DNA of 64,000 nt from Owenia fusiformis (taxonomy: Eukaryota; Annelida; Polychaeta; Sabellida; Oweniidae): positions 15,806,020 through 15,870,019 of the forward strand of contig CAIIXF020000012.1 in the NCBI GenBank assembly GCA_903813345.2, written 5' to 3'. The notes beneath the pieces are model-generated. The model saw nothing but the letters and a program-made list of their open reading frames with translations. It was not told where the DNA came from and ran no database searches. Shown piece by piece: positions 13,548 through 24,615 of this stretch. Made by a program: the position numbers and the translations under genes. Position 1 is the stretch's first letter. Each line of letters opens with the position of its first letter.

Positions 13548-14920
13548 TAGGACGACTTGCTACACAAATTCGGTGCCACATATGGATGCGTTTTGCTCAG
13601 AAATGTTTTTGTTCCTTTGGGCAAGTCTTGCAGTTTGTGTAGAACCATCAGTAGTTGTAGCCCTGGTTTTAGCTTAAGTTATCACAGTCGTCTCAAAATG
13701 CTTTTCAGTTGTTACAGCTTTTTGTATTTCGGTATTTTGAGTACTGTGTTTCAAGTCAAACAATGCGATAAGTATTAAGCTTTCTGTAACCGTGTTATTC
13801 ATATCAGTAGAAGTAAATTGTCCTCCATTTGTGGCATTTGTGGACACAGCTGGAACTAAAAGAAAATATTCAAACACGTTATTATTGTTAATATACTTTA
13901 GCATTTCAATTGTATGGGATTAACATTTCGGATGAAATCACAATCAACATTTGACTGACCCATTAAATATATCAATACATGTTGAACTTATTGTACTGAA
14001 CACCGTTTATTTCAAAAATAGTTTATTCTGTAATTTAAAGATATGCTAGGCAGATAAGTAGGTCAGTATTACATAATCATGAAATGAATAAGTCTGAAAA
14101 TACAATTGGTCAGAATGTACTAAAACCTGCTTGAAACTGAAAAACATTGCATGCTCTATTCCACACAATTTGGAGGCTTTTGAAATTCGCAGTAACAATG
14201 AATAAGTGCCTGTATATAATCATTGCATAGACAACACTTCTTGTAGTGTTTATCAGATGTATTGAGTTGACCAAAATACTCATTTGTTTACTACAGACTG
14301 GACTACATACTCACCCTTGGTATACGCAGCTAACGAAAATTGACCGGTACGGGTCAAAAGCTGGACCGGTACGGGTTAACGGCTATTTGAATTTAAAACA
14401 GCCATAACTTGCTCAATATTGACTTCCTCGTGTCTAATTTGAAATATATGATGCCTCCCGATGCTTTTAAGTACCCCAATTTTTTACAGATTTTTGAACG
14501 GACCAAAACTCTCTAAATGCGCATTTATGCTCTTTTCTCTCGAGAACGACTGTCTCATTTTCACGATAACCTTTATTTAGTACTTCTAACATATAAGATC
14601 TATTTTTCCCCATCAAGGTATGATGTAAATGACATGCTATTTACATCTTGTGAGTTTCAATGACGCGCGTTTGATTTTATAAAAAATGCCAAACTTTGTG
14701 ACAAAGAATTTCCTCCTGATTGCAGCGAGAAGACGGACCGGTTCGGGGCAATAGCACACATGTATAAAGATTCCTAAATTATGTTCATGCTATTGTTCCT
14801 TTATTTGTTTCAGCTCCAGGTGACAAACTACATGTTGATGAACATCAATGTCTTGTATAACCGCATATCCGTCACTGTCATATTGTGTCTCCATTAAACT
14901 ATTATTTTCATGAATATTAT
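13548..14920 (-). pseudogene. Broken copy of gene D (Cys-motif family)
   Basis: Exon 2 survives at about 13855-13548 with the same start as gene D (VPA, then STNATNGGQ). It then hits an in-frame stop straight after TTVIT, shifts frame, and carries the terminal motif as FLSKTHPYVAPNLC, where the first Cys is Ser and the first Pro of VLP is lost with Leu to Ala. The old stop codon is also changed (TAG to TCG). A piece of exon 1 remains at about 14920-14825 and encodes HENNSLMETQYDSDGYAVIQ, but the start codon region and the whole membrane span are gone. A mariner-type insertion lies upstream. It is clearly derived by the same segmental duplication as gene D. Confidence 0.85.
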
Positions 14921-15009
14921 TTGAATCTTTTATTTTTAGCTTATAATAGCCTATATGATTTAGAATTCAAGTAAAATCTGTTGTTGTACTAGAAACTGCG
15001 ACATATATG

Positions 15010-15593
15010 TTGATTTCATGGACATGTGGGGTATACCCATTAACTACAATACATTGCTCCAGGTGCCCCCATGTGTGATAGTCACAGGGGTTGGCATCTG
15101 GTGTACTGGGTGGCCATTCGACTCAGGACATCTTTCAAGAATGGGGGCTCTTTCAGTCCCAAGTGATTACAGTACAGTACAGTACATATTCCAGCAGGAT
15201 AGCGCTCCTGTCCATAGGCCAAAAGTCACTATGGAATATCTGGAGTAAAATACCCCTTGATTCATTAGTCCTGATGAATAGCCGCCCAATACACCACTTA
15301 ACAAAAATTGCAGCAGATTTAGTGAACATAATAAATGTTCTATCGATGATCACATAAAATTATAGAAAATCACATTTTCTAGGAAAATCGGTAAATCTCG
15401 GACACATGAACAATTAACCATTAATATTCAAACATCTGACAAAAAAATTGAAGTCAGTATTAGCTTAAGTATTTGAATGGTAAAATATGCCTATCCTTAA
15501 GTTTCTGTAAAAAAAATTCATGTCAATACCATAATGTTATGATACTTTTTTTGCCTTCTAAAAAGGTTGCAAATTTTTTTGGCCCACCCTGTA
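15010..15593 (+). mobile_element. Mariner/Tc1-like transposase fragment
   Basis: The plus strand at 15175-15247 encodes YIFQQDSAPVHRPKVTMEYL, the catalytic-Asp block typical of Tc1/mariner DDE transposases (QQDSAPVH-R/K). The frame then breaks. The right edge reads TTTGGCCCACCCTGTA (ending about 15593), a typical mariner-type terminus. The left terminus is not identifiable. It sits between the pseudogene and its probable old promoter at 15.67 kb. Confidence 0.75.
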
Positions 15594-15672
15594 GATAAGA
15601 ATGTTCTCTGTGTATCTATATCATAAAGAATTTGTAATTTAGGTTTCATAAAAAGGCAACAGTTTCATACGA

Positions 15673-15693
15673 AACTGAAAATATGGGTTGGTG
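15673..15693. promoter_or_regulatory. GTTTC-N4-GAAAC palindrome with ISRE-like core
   Basis: GTTTCATACGAAACTGAAAA combines a palindrome with the exact ISRE core pattern GAAANNGAAA (here GAAACTGAAA). Related palindromes occur at 11157 (TTTCATGTGAAAC), 20387 (GTTTCATATGAAAC) and 29607 (GTTTCTTATGAAAC). This one probably belonged to the pseudogene before the mariner-type insertion. Confidence 0.4.
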
Positions 15694-15824
15694 TCGCATA
15701 CGAGAGTCGACATCGTTCAACAGTTCATTTCAATATAAGAACACCTTTTCTAGCTTCTTAATTTCTGTCCCCTCAACAATCTAATTGACAATCTCATTCG
15801 CTTTGTTTTAATATATAAGGCTCT

Positions 15825-17236
15825 TTAGTTACGACATAGCTTTGGTAACACATGTGGAAAAGGACCGCACATATGTCCCTTTGTTTCTCTGATGGAACTC
15901 GTAGTATGTTTTGCACCAGCATCATTTGTAAGTCCAGCCATCACAGTTTTCTCAAATTGTTGTTCAGTAGTTGTAGATTCTTGCATTTCATCAGTTTTGG
16001 TCCTACGTAGCATGTCAAACAATGCAATATTTTTGCTATCTGTAGCAAAGTTATTTAATTCAGTATGAGTGACGACATGGTCTGCAGTTGTGGTTAGGGA
16101 AGGATCAGGAACTGAAGGAAGAATAGTGAAACGTGAAATGTTCATATACATATACAGGGTGTCAAAAAACAACGGCACCCCCCTCTACAGCATAAAGTAC
16201 CTAATATTACATGGTGTGTCGTATCTCATTTTAAAGACAATTTAATTCTGGAGTTACCTGAGAAATTTCAGCTTTATATCATATAATTTTACAGATTTGC
16301 AGCTGATTCTTAGTAGTTGGTATGACCACCAGTTGCTGCTCAAACAGCAGCTTATCTGGACGGATATGATTTCAATGAAAATTCAGATAAATGTGTAGCA
16401 TTGCATAATCCTCTAAGCACTTTCCTCAAATTCTTCAGAAATACATCCTTACTGTATCTTTTTTCAAGAGGCTCTTCGTCCATCAGTTCCTATACCCTGT
16501 TTTTCAGAACTGAACCCATATGTTCAGTGCAGTTGAAATCTGAGCTAATTCTTTCATATTCCACTTTCTGAAGATTTGACCTTTAACCAGTAACAGAGTA
16601 GCAAATAAAGTACCAAAGTAGCAAACTTAAAAACAATGTAGCTTTTTTAATATAAAGTTTTATTAAATGAAATTTGAGGAGTAACTCCAGAATTAAATTA
16701 TCTTTCAAATAATGTATGACACAATATGGAACATTCAGGACTTTTTGCTGTAGAGGGGGGTGCCGTTGTTTTTTGACACCCTGTACATTGGTCGTTTTAC
16801 TGAAACGCGATACTTCTGTGTTTCTATAAATGTTTGAAATACTGACATTTAACGATTTTTTAAGCTGTATTTCAATACACGTTATTAAATTACCTTTCAA
16901 CACGATGTATAAAACAATAGTAACTCCCGAGACTGCCATAAAAAAGAAAAGAGTTGTCATAATAACAATCAATCGAATTTTTGTCACTTTTTTCATGAAT
17001 TTCTTCGGTTTCTTTTGTTTTGTTCTCGTACAGTTGTTCTCAACTTCGCCACATGTTGCATATGAATATATTGGTAGATCTGTAGTGTGTTGATGATTTT
17101 CCTTGTCTGAAATAACGCTATATATGTTCTGCGATGGAACAAGATAGCCCTCACTATCATAATCCGCATCTCCTTCTGTCCAGATTAAACTTTTATTTTC
17201 AGGAATACGACCATTCGGAGTTTGTTCCATAACCAT
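15825..17236 (-). CDS. Gene C: tyrosine-tailed single-pass membrane protein, Cys-motif family
   Basis: Exons 17236-16894 and 16111-15825; phase-1 intron of 782 bp (donor AAAG|GTAATT, acceptor CTTCAG|TTCC); 209 residues. The tail holds DYDSEGYLVPSQNIYSVI (25-42) and IYSY (56-59). GYLVP fits pYxxP (Crk/Abl/Nck-type SH2 ligands), and YSVI fits Yxx(I/L), an ITIM-like or endocytic motif. Lys-rich residues 73-86 precede the span at about 89-112, so the tail is predicted inside. The stalk is Thr-rich and ends CGPFPHVLPKLCRN. The intron carries a 633-bp TIR element, which explains its length. Either of two Mets (1 or 3) could start it; both keep the tail motifs. Function unknown; by topology and tail it resembles a type II signalling receptor with a very small ectodomain. 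Confidence 0.85.
16153..16785. mobile_element. TIR element inside the gene C intron
   Basis: The ends TACAGGGTGTCAAAAAACAA and TTGTTTTTTGACACCCTGTA are inverted copies, and the match extends through GGCACCCCCCTCTACAG for about 38 bp in all. Flanking TA fits a mariner-type target. I see no intact transposase, so it is probably non-autonomous. It is wholly intronic and should not affect the protein. Confidence 0.85.
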
Positions 17237-17302
17237 CTTAAGATTAGCGTTTATATATTTGTTTCATACCGAACATGGCATATTATTGTTCTTAATCAGG
17301 TA

Positions 17303-17316
17303 TTGCTTTCGTTTTA
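17303..17316. promoter_or_regulatory. AAAACGAAAG site upstream of gene C
   Basis: Plus strand TTGCTTTCGTTTTA, read from the gene as TAAAACGAAAGCAA, lies 67 bp before the start codon. It contains the IRF-type pattern AANNGAAA. Gene D has the equivalent site at 66 bp. Confidence 0.45.
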
Positions 17317-17577
17317 ATTTGGCATTAAGTACTTAATATTACCACGACTACAATGATTGGCTAAATGAAATAGTTTCACTTTATTCTCACATATCGTTTA
17401 AGATAAGAACCTCTGCCTATGTCTTCTAGATATATTCTTCTCTCTTCATAGAGACCATGAACAAATAGTGACTAAACTTACATTTTACTTAGTTTACCAG
17501 TTGAATTATAGTACGGTTCTACCTCCGATCGTAACATCCAAGGGGTGGTCAATTAAATCAAGAATCTTACAGACCTT

Positions 17578-17881
17578 CAAGGAGGATTGGATCCCAAACT
17601 GCAACATCGATATTCTGTCCAATATATGGGCATGTCGTGATACAAATTTGAATTCAAACAGCCACTATTTTGTTCACTTCAACATTTGAATCGTGGATTT
17701 GGGTTTTATTTCCCAACGAAAAATTCCAAAACTCACAAGATATGATCGAGATATTGGTTCGAATCTATTGAACGGTTTATTTTGAGTTTATAGTCAGTTT
17801 CAGTTTCAGAAGATAACGACATTTCGATGTTTTCATTGTTGGGAAATATCGAGTGTTTATCCTGGGAGCCAATCCTCCTTG
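17578..17881. mobile_element. hAT-like MITE, copy 2
   Basis: About 304 bp bounded by CAAGGAGGATTGG and CCAATCCTCCTTG inverted ends. It is collinear with copy 1 and was probably duplicated together with the surrounding segment. Confidence 0.7.
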
Positions 17882-18534
17882 TAGACTTTATTGTGTTTTC
17901 TTACTATTTGAACTCCATTTTTTTAGAATTCATGATATCGAATAAGTTGTGAGTATTAACCTTGAGAATTCAATAGTCGATAAATATCTCAGTTGGCTCA
18001 AACTTTCCAAAGTGAGGAGGCTCTCCAAGAGGCAAACACTCATTAAAATCTTTTTTTGATAACCATAAAACCATAATAAAAACGATAGTAACCGAAATAT
18101 CTTGTTTTTCTAGCATATGTTATGAATAGTAACCATCTTTGTTCGGTAGCAATAGCGAGGTGATAGTGCACTGTTTTGAGAACGTATACAAGAAACGTGT
18201 AAAATGATGGTCACATACGAACTGGGGCCGGCCATGGCTACGTTTATGTTCAAATGCGTGTAACTACCGAAACCAAGGGATCGAAAACAAAAGCAAAATT
18301 ATTTTTATCTAGTCGACATTGAGTTTCAAATTCGTTTTCGGATATATACCATGCATAACGTGCACACACATATATTTATTTTCACATTCTTCTGTAAGAT
18401 GTTATTTTTATCATGTAAATGCCATAATTAATTCAAAAATGAATATTGTGAACAAAGTAATCGGGGTAATAAATCAAAAATGCAAAGTGCCAGCAGAATT
18501 TTGAAGTACATTCCCCGGGCAATTTAACCCGAGT

Positions 18535-18838
18535 TTCGGTTTTGTATATATACGAAACATTTTTATTAAATGATACCGAAACAAGATAAAGGGAATATTA
18601 TGACGTTGATAAACAAATAACAAACAAGAATGAGTTTCGTTTGGCGATATTATGTAATTTTACATAATGACAACATTTACAGGGTAAAGGTTTCGGTTTT
18701 GTATATATACGAAACATTTTTATTAAATGATACCGAAACAAGATAAAGGGAATATTATGACGTTGATAAACAAATAACAAACAAGAATGAGTTTCGTTTG
18801 GCGATATTATGTAATTTTACATAATGACAACATTTACA
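18535..18838. repeat. 154-bp tandem duplication rich in GAAAC sites
   Basis: A unit starting GGTTTCGGTTTTGTATATAT and ending GACAACATTTACAGGG occurs twice (about 18535 and 18690), but only once in the homologous left segment (13238). Each unit holds GTTTCG, CGAAAC, CCGAAAC and GTTTCGTTT words. Confidence 0.7.
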
Positions 18839-19011
18839 GGGTGATCCAAAACTTCAGTCTTCATTTTTAATTCTGTGTTTCCTCGTATCATGTGTTGAGA
18901 AAGCACATTCTGGGATTGCCAATGGTGTTTTAAATCAATAATTAACTTTATGTTACAAACAAAACATTCTTGTTCCTGAAAAGAAGTCCTTTCTTATTCA
19001 CTTTGTTAGGA

Positions 19012-19837
19012 CTATTTGCTGCACAACTTTGGTAGCACATGTGGATGCGTTTTGCACAGAAATGTTTTTGTCCCTTGAACGGGTCTTGCAGTTTGTGTAG
19101 AACCATCAGTAGTTGCAACTTCAGTTATCACAGTTGTCTCTAATTGATTTTCAGAAGTTGTAGCTTTTAGTATTTCAGTATTTTGAGTAGTGTGTTTAAA
19201 GTCAATCAATGCGATAATTGTGCTTTCTGTAACCGTGTTATTCATATCAGTAGGAGAAGTAACCTGTCCTCCATTTGTGGCATTTGTGGACGCAGCTGGA
19301 ACTAAAGGAAAATATTCAAACGCGTTATTATTGTTAATATACTATAGCATTTCAATTGTATGGGCTTAACATTTCGGATGAAATCACAATCAACATTTGC
19401 CCGACCCATTAAATATAACAATACATGTAGAACTTATTGTACTGAACATCGTTTATTTCAAAAATAGTTTATTCTGTCATTTAACGAACAAGTAAGCGAT
19501 AGTGTTTATATATGTTTTAATAACTTTATCAGTTACCTTTCAAAACCATGTATAAGAGTGTAGCAACTCCAGCCACTGTCATGAATACTACTATGAAAGT
19601 TATCATAGGAATAATAAATTTGATATTTTTCACTTTTTTCATGAACATATTTTGTTTTGTTCTCTTGTAGTTGTTCTGCACATCGTCACATGTTACATAT
19701 GAATAAATATTTTCCTCTGAAGTTTGTTGATGAATAACAATGTCTTGTATAACCGCATAGTCGTCACTGTCATATTGTGTCTCCATTAAACTATTATTTT
19801 CATGAATATTATTGTCTGGAGCTCCTTCATCAGACAT
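19012..19837 (-). CDS. Gene D: tyrosine-tailed single-pass membrane protein, Cys-motif family
   Basis: Exons 19837-19537 and 19301-19012; 235-bp phase-1 intron (donor AAAG|GTAACT, acceptor CTTTAG|TTCC); 196 residues. The tail reads QYDSDDYAVIQDI (21-33) and IYSYVTC (44-50). Against genes C and F, the GYLxP element is lost, so the first tyrosine cluster runs directly into the YAVI motif. KKVKNIK precedes the span (about 73-98), predicting N-inside. The stalk is Thr/Asn-rich with N-x-T sites (NATN, NNTVT) and ends CKTHPHVLPKLCSK. His replaces Phe before the conserved Pro. The start codon matches the start position of gene F (both MxxxxxPxNN). It is the intact twin of the pseudogene at 13.5-14.9 kb. 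Function unknown. Confidence 0.88.
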
Positions 19838-19902
19838 CTTAACATGCTTACATGCCCAATGCAGTTGCAAAAATATGCTATGTGTAGTTATTTTGACACG
19901 TG

Positions 19903-19916
19903 CTACTTTCGTTTTT
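19903..19916. promoter_or_regulatory. AAAACGAAAG site upstream of gene D
   Basis: Plus strand CTACTTTCGTTTTT, read from the gene as AAAAACGAAAGTAG, is 66 bp before the start codon, the same spacing and core as in gene C. Gene F has a diverged equivalent (CTACCTTTATGTTTT, about 25469-25483). Confidence 0.45.
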
Positions 19917-20040
19917 GCACGAGCGCAATTATTGGATCACGCTAAGAGAAAAGGTTCTCCATCACTGGTTCTTATCTATTTGAATCTTTTATTTTTATAT
20001 TATAATAACCTATGATTGAGTATTCAAGTCAATAAGTTTT

Positions 20041-22391
20041 TTCGAAATTTCTGATAACAATTGTTAAAGCCTAGTTAAGGATGACACCCTGTTTACATAC
20101 ACAATTTACTTATTTTGAGCTCATGGACATTTTGTTATCCATCGTTCCACATCAAAATACATGTCCATATGATCCAGATGATCAAAATCTGTATATTTAT
20201 CCGTAGCTAACCTTATTACAATTTCTCATCGGATATTTATTCGAAATTGAATAAACTTGTAAAGAAATTTTATAATTGTTTTGATAAAGGTACCAAACGT
20301 TCTTTCCATGCATCTTTGGTGTTATTTTGTCTTCAACATTAAATCTATGGTTTTGGTTATTAGTTCCAGAAAGTTGTCATTTGGTTTCATATGAAACCAA
20401 AAACAGAGTTCACAATATACTAGATGCGAGTAGAAATAATCTTGATTTACGTCATAAATAAATTCAAAATTCAATCTTAGTGATATCATCAGTACGACGG
20501 CACTTTGAAAAAAAATTGTTGTTTACCAAACTTTATATCAAAGTGGTGTAGCGATATGTGACGTCATCGCACTACTTCTTTTTGGTCCGTTGGCTACCAT
20601 TTTTATGTGGTCCATTGAAACAGTAAACATTTATAAATTTGAAAATTAAAGTTAAGGAGTCTCAACAGGACGTTAACATATAATTAACTTACAAGCATAA
20701 CTATAGGTACCATAGGTTTTAGTATGTTTAAGCTCTGTGGTCTCAAGTGTCAAACGATTATCACAGTTCATTTGGCCTGCTTTTGTAATTGTGAAAACAA
20801 AGGCGAGGTTTATGATTTATGAACATTCCAATTTGATAGCAAACTTTATTTTTGAGTGTAGTAAATCAGTAAAACCCATTACGTCGGGACTTGTATGTTC
20901 ACCAAATTAAAGTCAAATTTGTGATAACATGAAACTATTATTAAATATTTATCAAATGTTATGAAATTTGCACCATATCTAAAAAGAATCTCGAAATTCA
21001 TGATGACAAAACATTGGATATATAAGGAATGAAACAAGAAATTGTTGCATTTTTCCCGAAAAAGTTGTAAAATAAAATGAAAAAATGAGATTTTCACGTC
21101 AATAAATAAATTGTTCAACTGTCTCGATTATGCATGACGTTTTGAAGGAGTATAGAGCTAGATTCAAAGTACAGTTCCTGCGAGTTTCAATTGGAAATAT
21201 CAAAAAACGCGCGCGTATGAGAACCGCAACTTTCTATGTCTGCGCTGCACTGACTAAAACTTGAAATCCCCGCTGTAAAGATATAGTGTCACACGGATGT
21301 GCACGTCATAAAACTGATGGATTAAGGCAATGTGTCGTCCTACTGCATATTTGAAATCAACATGTAAAATTACGTGTAGTACAAGTAATGTGGTTTAAAA
21401 AGTGTTTATCAACTCTGAAATTTTTCTTTGAAAATGTGACTTCTAGGTCGGGGAGATCCCCCATAGACCCAATTTTATAAAATCACAAAAAGTGAAATAT
21501 CTTTTCTTATATTGGACAGATAATATTCTATTTTATAAATAAGTGTAATATGAAAATTGAATCACTTAAACTGATAAATACTAGAATAGTATTCAAGTTT
21601 AAGGGAACTTTCAAATAGCCTGTCATGTTATTTACCCCGAAATAGCCACCTGGTGGTGAAAAAGCTTACTCGCATCTGGGTTAATATCATATTATTATCA
21701 TCAATCCCTAACAATCTGATCATCGATTGTTTTGTTTAAATATTATACTTTGCCACTTGCCTCTTCTGCTTTTGAGAATCGTCTAGGAAATGGTATAATC
21801 AAAGATATCATTGGAAAAGTTGTCAGGAAATCTTTGGGGATATACAAATGTCTTTTAAAAAGTTGGTCAAACAAAATGTAATTTATGTCAATATGTCAAT
21901 TCAAAGCACAACAAAACCGCAGATATATTTTCAAGTGCACTGGTACTACTATCAATATTGGTGTAGTATTTAAACAATTGTTTATGATTAACTATTACGA
22001 GTACTAAACGGTTGACAAAAAAACATTTAGAAGGTTTAGATGTCCTTTATTCACATTATGGCATATAAATAATATGCGATACATTTTTAATAAAAACATG
22101 AGACTATAAGAAAAAACATAAGTGGTTGTACAAATTCTAATTTGGAACATGAAGAATGGTAAAATCATGTACTTGGGTATAAACATCTGACAAAACGATT
22201 ACGTTAACCATTTAATTATCATTCATAAATTAAAACTTATATTTTAATTTATAGCATTATATGTTATTCATGGTAAAAATACTTCCACATATGTTATTTA
22301 CGTACTGATATTTACATCATGTCAATCACTTTTGTTAAAAGATCGATGCAACGTCAATCCTAGAACAGTACACCTTAACGTTCAAAGTTTT
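20041..22391. other. Intergenic, no gene recognised
   Basis: No exon with supporting splice sites or family motif on either strand. At 20387-20406 lies the palindrome GTTTCATATGAAACCAAAA, about 550 bp upstream of gene D. A full CRE-like TGACGTCA occurs at about 20570. The rest is AT-rich and unstructured. Confidence 0.5.
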
Positions 22392-23030
22392 TCACTGTTT
22401 GGAGCATAATATGGGCAATACGTGGGGAAACATATTGCACATCAAGTTAGTCGTTCGTGTTGTATTTACTGATGATGCAGTATCGTTTTTATTTACTATA
22501 GTCTTGCATCTTATGAAACCATTTTCGTTTGTCGTCGCAGTTTCATTCAGACAGTTAATTTCGTTTCTTTCGGTAACAGACTCTCGATCTTCACTAGAAT
22601 CTCCGTCTGTGAGGCCTGCATAAAATGTTTGTAAATTACTTTTATGGTTTGAGGTTGCAGCAACAACAACAACAACAACAACAACAGCAATAATCACAGC
22701 AATGGCCATGGCGACTAACCCGTTTTTAAGCCTGTTGCGATGTTTATAATATTTACAATAATATTGAATCTGCTCACCAAACAGTTTATCAGTGTTTTGG
22801 ACTTGTCTGGTATTTTCTGTGATTAAAGAGTTTTTTACACCATGCGATTTAACATAAATTACGGTTCCACTACTACATGGTATGTCTGTACTATTGTTTA
22901 ACAGTATCGCAGTACTTTTGTCATTACCCTCAGTTATAGTGTCATCCATTTTATCTGTGTCCAGCTTCCGTTCGTGTTTGTTGGATTCGCAGGTTTCACT
23001 GTGAAACATCTTAATAATGTCATCTGTCAA
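22392..23030 (-). CDS. Gene E: intronless Cys-motif family membrane protein
   Basis: A single open frame of 212 residues covers what is split in two exons elsewhere. The tail (1-104) is polar with no GYLxP motif. YYCKYYKHRNRLKN precedes a span at about 105-125 built mostly of Val and encoded by a GTT repeat. The stalk has N-x-S/T sites and an extra pair of Cys (160, 175); the protein ends CNMFPHVLPILCSKQ. At the family's usual intron position, and in the same phase, there is a 24-nt stretch (22639-22616) that begins GTAATT and ends TTTTATGCAG. It is in frame and too short to splice, so it looks like a shrunken intron now translated. Start could also be Met8 or Met28. Function unknown. Confidence 0.82.
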   Translation of the reverse strand: MTDDIIKMFHSETCESNKHERKLDTDKMDDTITEGNDKSTAILLNNSTDIPCSSGTVIYVKSHGVKNSLITENTRQVQNTDKLFGEQIQYYCKYYKHRNRLKNGLVAMAIAVIIAVVVVVVVVAATSNHKSNLQTFYAGLTDGDSSEDRESVTERNEINCLNETATTNENGFIRCKTIVNKNDTASSVNTTRTTNLMCNMFPHVLPILCSKQ

Positions 23031-23130
23031 CTAGCACTGATACGTTATAGATTGGTCCATCACCCAAGACAATCGTATATACAATGTTCCTTGGTGTGTA
23101 TTATGACATTCAGGAGAGGCACTGTGCCAG

Positions 23131-23152
23131 TTTTCGTTTCGTTTTCGGTTTC
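23131..23152. promoter_or_regulatory. Strong ISRE-like GAAA array upstream of gene E
   Basis: On the gene's strand it starts GAAACCGAAAACGAAACGAA and continues AA. These are four GAAA words in a row, about 100 bp before the start codon, the best IRF-type site in the window. Confidence 0.5.
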
Positions 23153-24615
23153 AGGTCTAAATACCATCGGTTGTACTTTTATGATACCATCAGTTGTACT
23201 TTCCAAAATTAGGAATACGTTAAATCTATTATTGGACGGACGTCTTCTTACAACTAATGACATCATCAATCTATCATAGTTTATCATAGTTGAATCAAAA
23301 GGTCGACTGGTTTGTTTGAAAGGTCTGTAACTCAATTATATGATGTCATTAAATATATAAGGTAAATCCAAATACGTCATATTCAATTCAATGTATATCA
23401 GATTGTACCTCTGTAGGTGCTTTATGGTACGTTATTTCATTATGTTCATAATTCCGATCCTCCCCTTGTTCCTTGTTCATGTTCATAAGTCATTTGGCTT
23501 ATGATATGGAAACGCATCATACGAAAGTAGAACAGAAACCAATACCTATAATGTGTGTACTCAATATATTTTGAAAAGGTTTTGTATTGCGGTCGGGATC
23601 TGACAAAAGTTCAGTTTTCAAAGATAACATGATAGCCATATTTCTATTTCTCATGATTCTTGGACAAAATTGGCATCAGGCGCCCATGGTGACAGTGTGT
23701 GTGTGATAATGTAGTAGCTGGGGCAGAACAGGTCGCCCCTCTCATCTTTTTTCTCGATAGCTTTAAATGTGGTAGGCGTTTTGTATCAAAAGTGTTCTGA
23801 CAAATGCTTTCGTAACTTTTTATGCTGAATCCCAAAAAATCATGTTGGCAAACTGAAATATGATTATTTAACCCTTAAAATACCATGTTTCTAAGCACCC
23901 TGAAAATTGCATCGAGAAAAGTACCAATGATTCGTACAAATCTTCATTTTACGGGGTTTTCGTATCCAAAATATCTTATTGTATACATATACTGATTATG
24001 TTTTTTAACTTCGTAGTTATATAATGGCATGAAACATAATGATGAGGAGATGTGTCTATTATCATAATATTTTTGCATAAATGGCAACCGAAACTTTTGC
24101 AACATGATTTTCAACAAGTTTAGCCGAAACGAAAACCGAAATATAAAACATATTGTTATCATATGTTTACCAATTGGTGCATACCACTTATTGTACAATA
24201 AAATGCATCAGTTTTACGTGAGCGTTTTTGTTTTGGCATATGATTGACTGCTGCATAGAATGGTCATCTGAAAACGTCAAAAGGTAAAAACAGAACCTCT
24301 CATTTTGATTTCAAACTTTTACCATTGTACCACCATTTACTGAGAAGCACCAAGTATCATTAACACAATGTTACCTGACGGTACCATATTTTATATAACA
24401 AGTAGATTGTGTATGATAAAACAAGACAAATAAATTATGTCCCAAAAGTATTGGTGGAAATAACTTTCACATATACAGTCTAGTAGTTAATGAGCTGCTG
24501 GAGTAATATAACACTTTTACACTAATATTATACTCTTACCAGTACCAAATTTCGTATTTTCGTATATTACTCATTACTAAAGCTGTTTTTAGATGTATGG
24601 CTTCTTGTCATTAGG

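Larger units (their letters stand above)
11400..15000. repeat. Segmental duplication, left copy (contains the pseudogene)
   Basis: Long blocks here match 17400-20040 in the same order and orientation: the hAT-like MITE (11664 against 17578), the block beginning TTTATGTTCAAATGCGTG (12940 against 18243), the C-terminal exon (13548 against 19012) and part of exon 1 (14830 against 19720). Extra sequence at 12.0-12.9 kb and 14.3-14.8 kb is unique to this copy. The match is diverged, so the duplication is not recent. Confidence 0.75.
17400..20040. repeat. Segmental duplication, right copy (contains gene D)
   Basis: Counterpart of 11400-15000, with blocks in the same order and orientation. This copy keeps an intact gene. 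It has an extra local tandem duplication at 18.53-18.84 kb. Confidence 0.75.

Noticed and set aside
15153-15357. Additional ORFs on both strands at 15.1-15.4 kb
   Set aside because: Shadows of the mariner-type transposase fragment.
23060-23335. Minus-strand ORF of 91 codons upstream of gene E
   Set aside because: It overlaps the GAAA array and has no family motif, span or splice signal.
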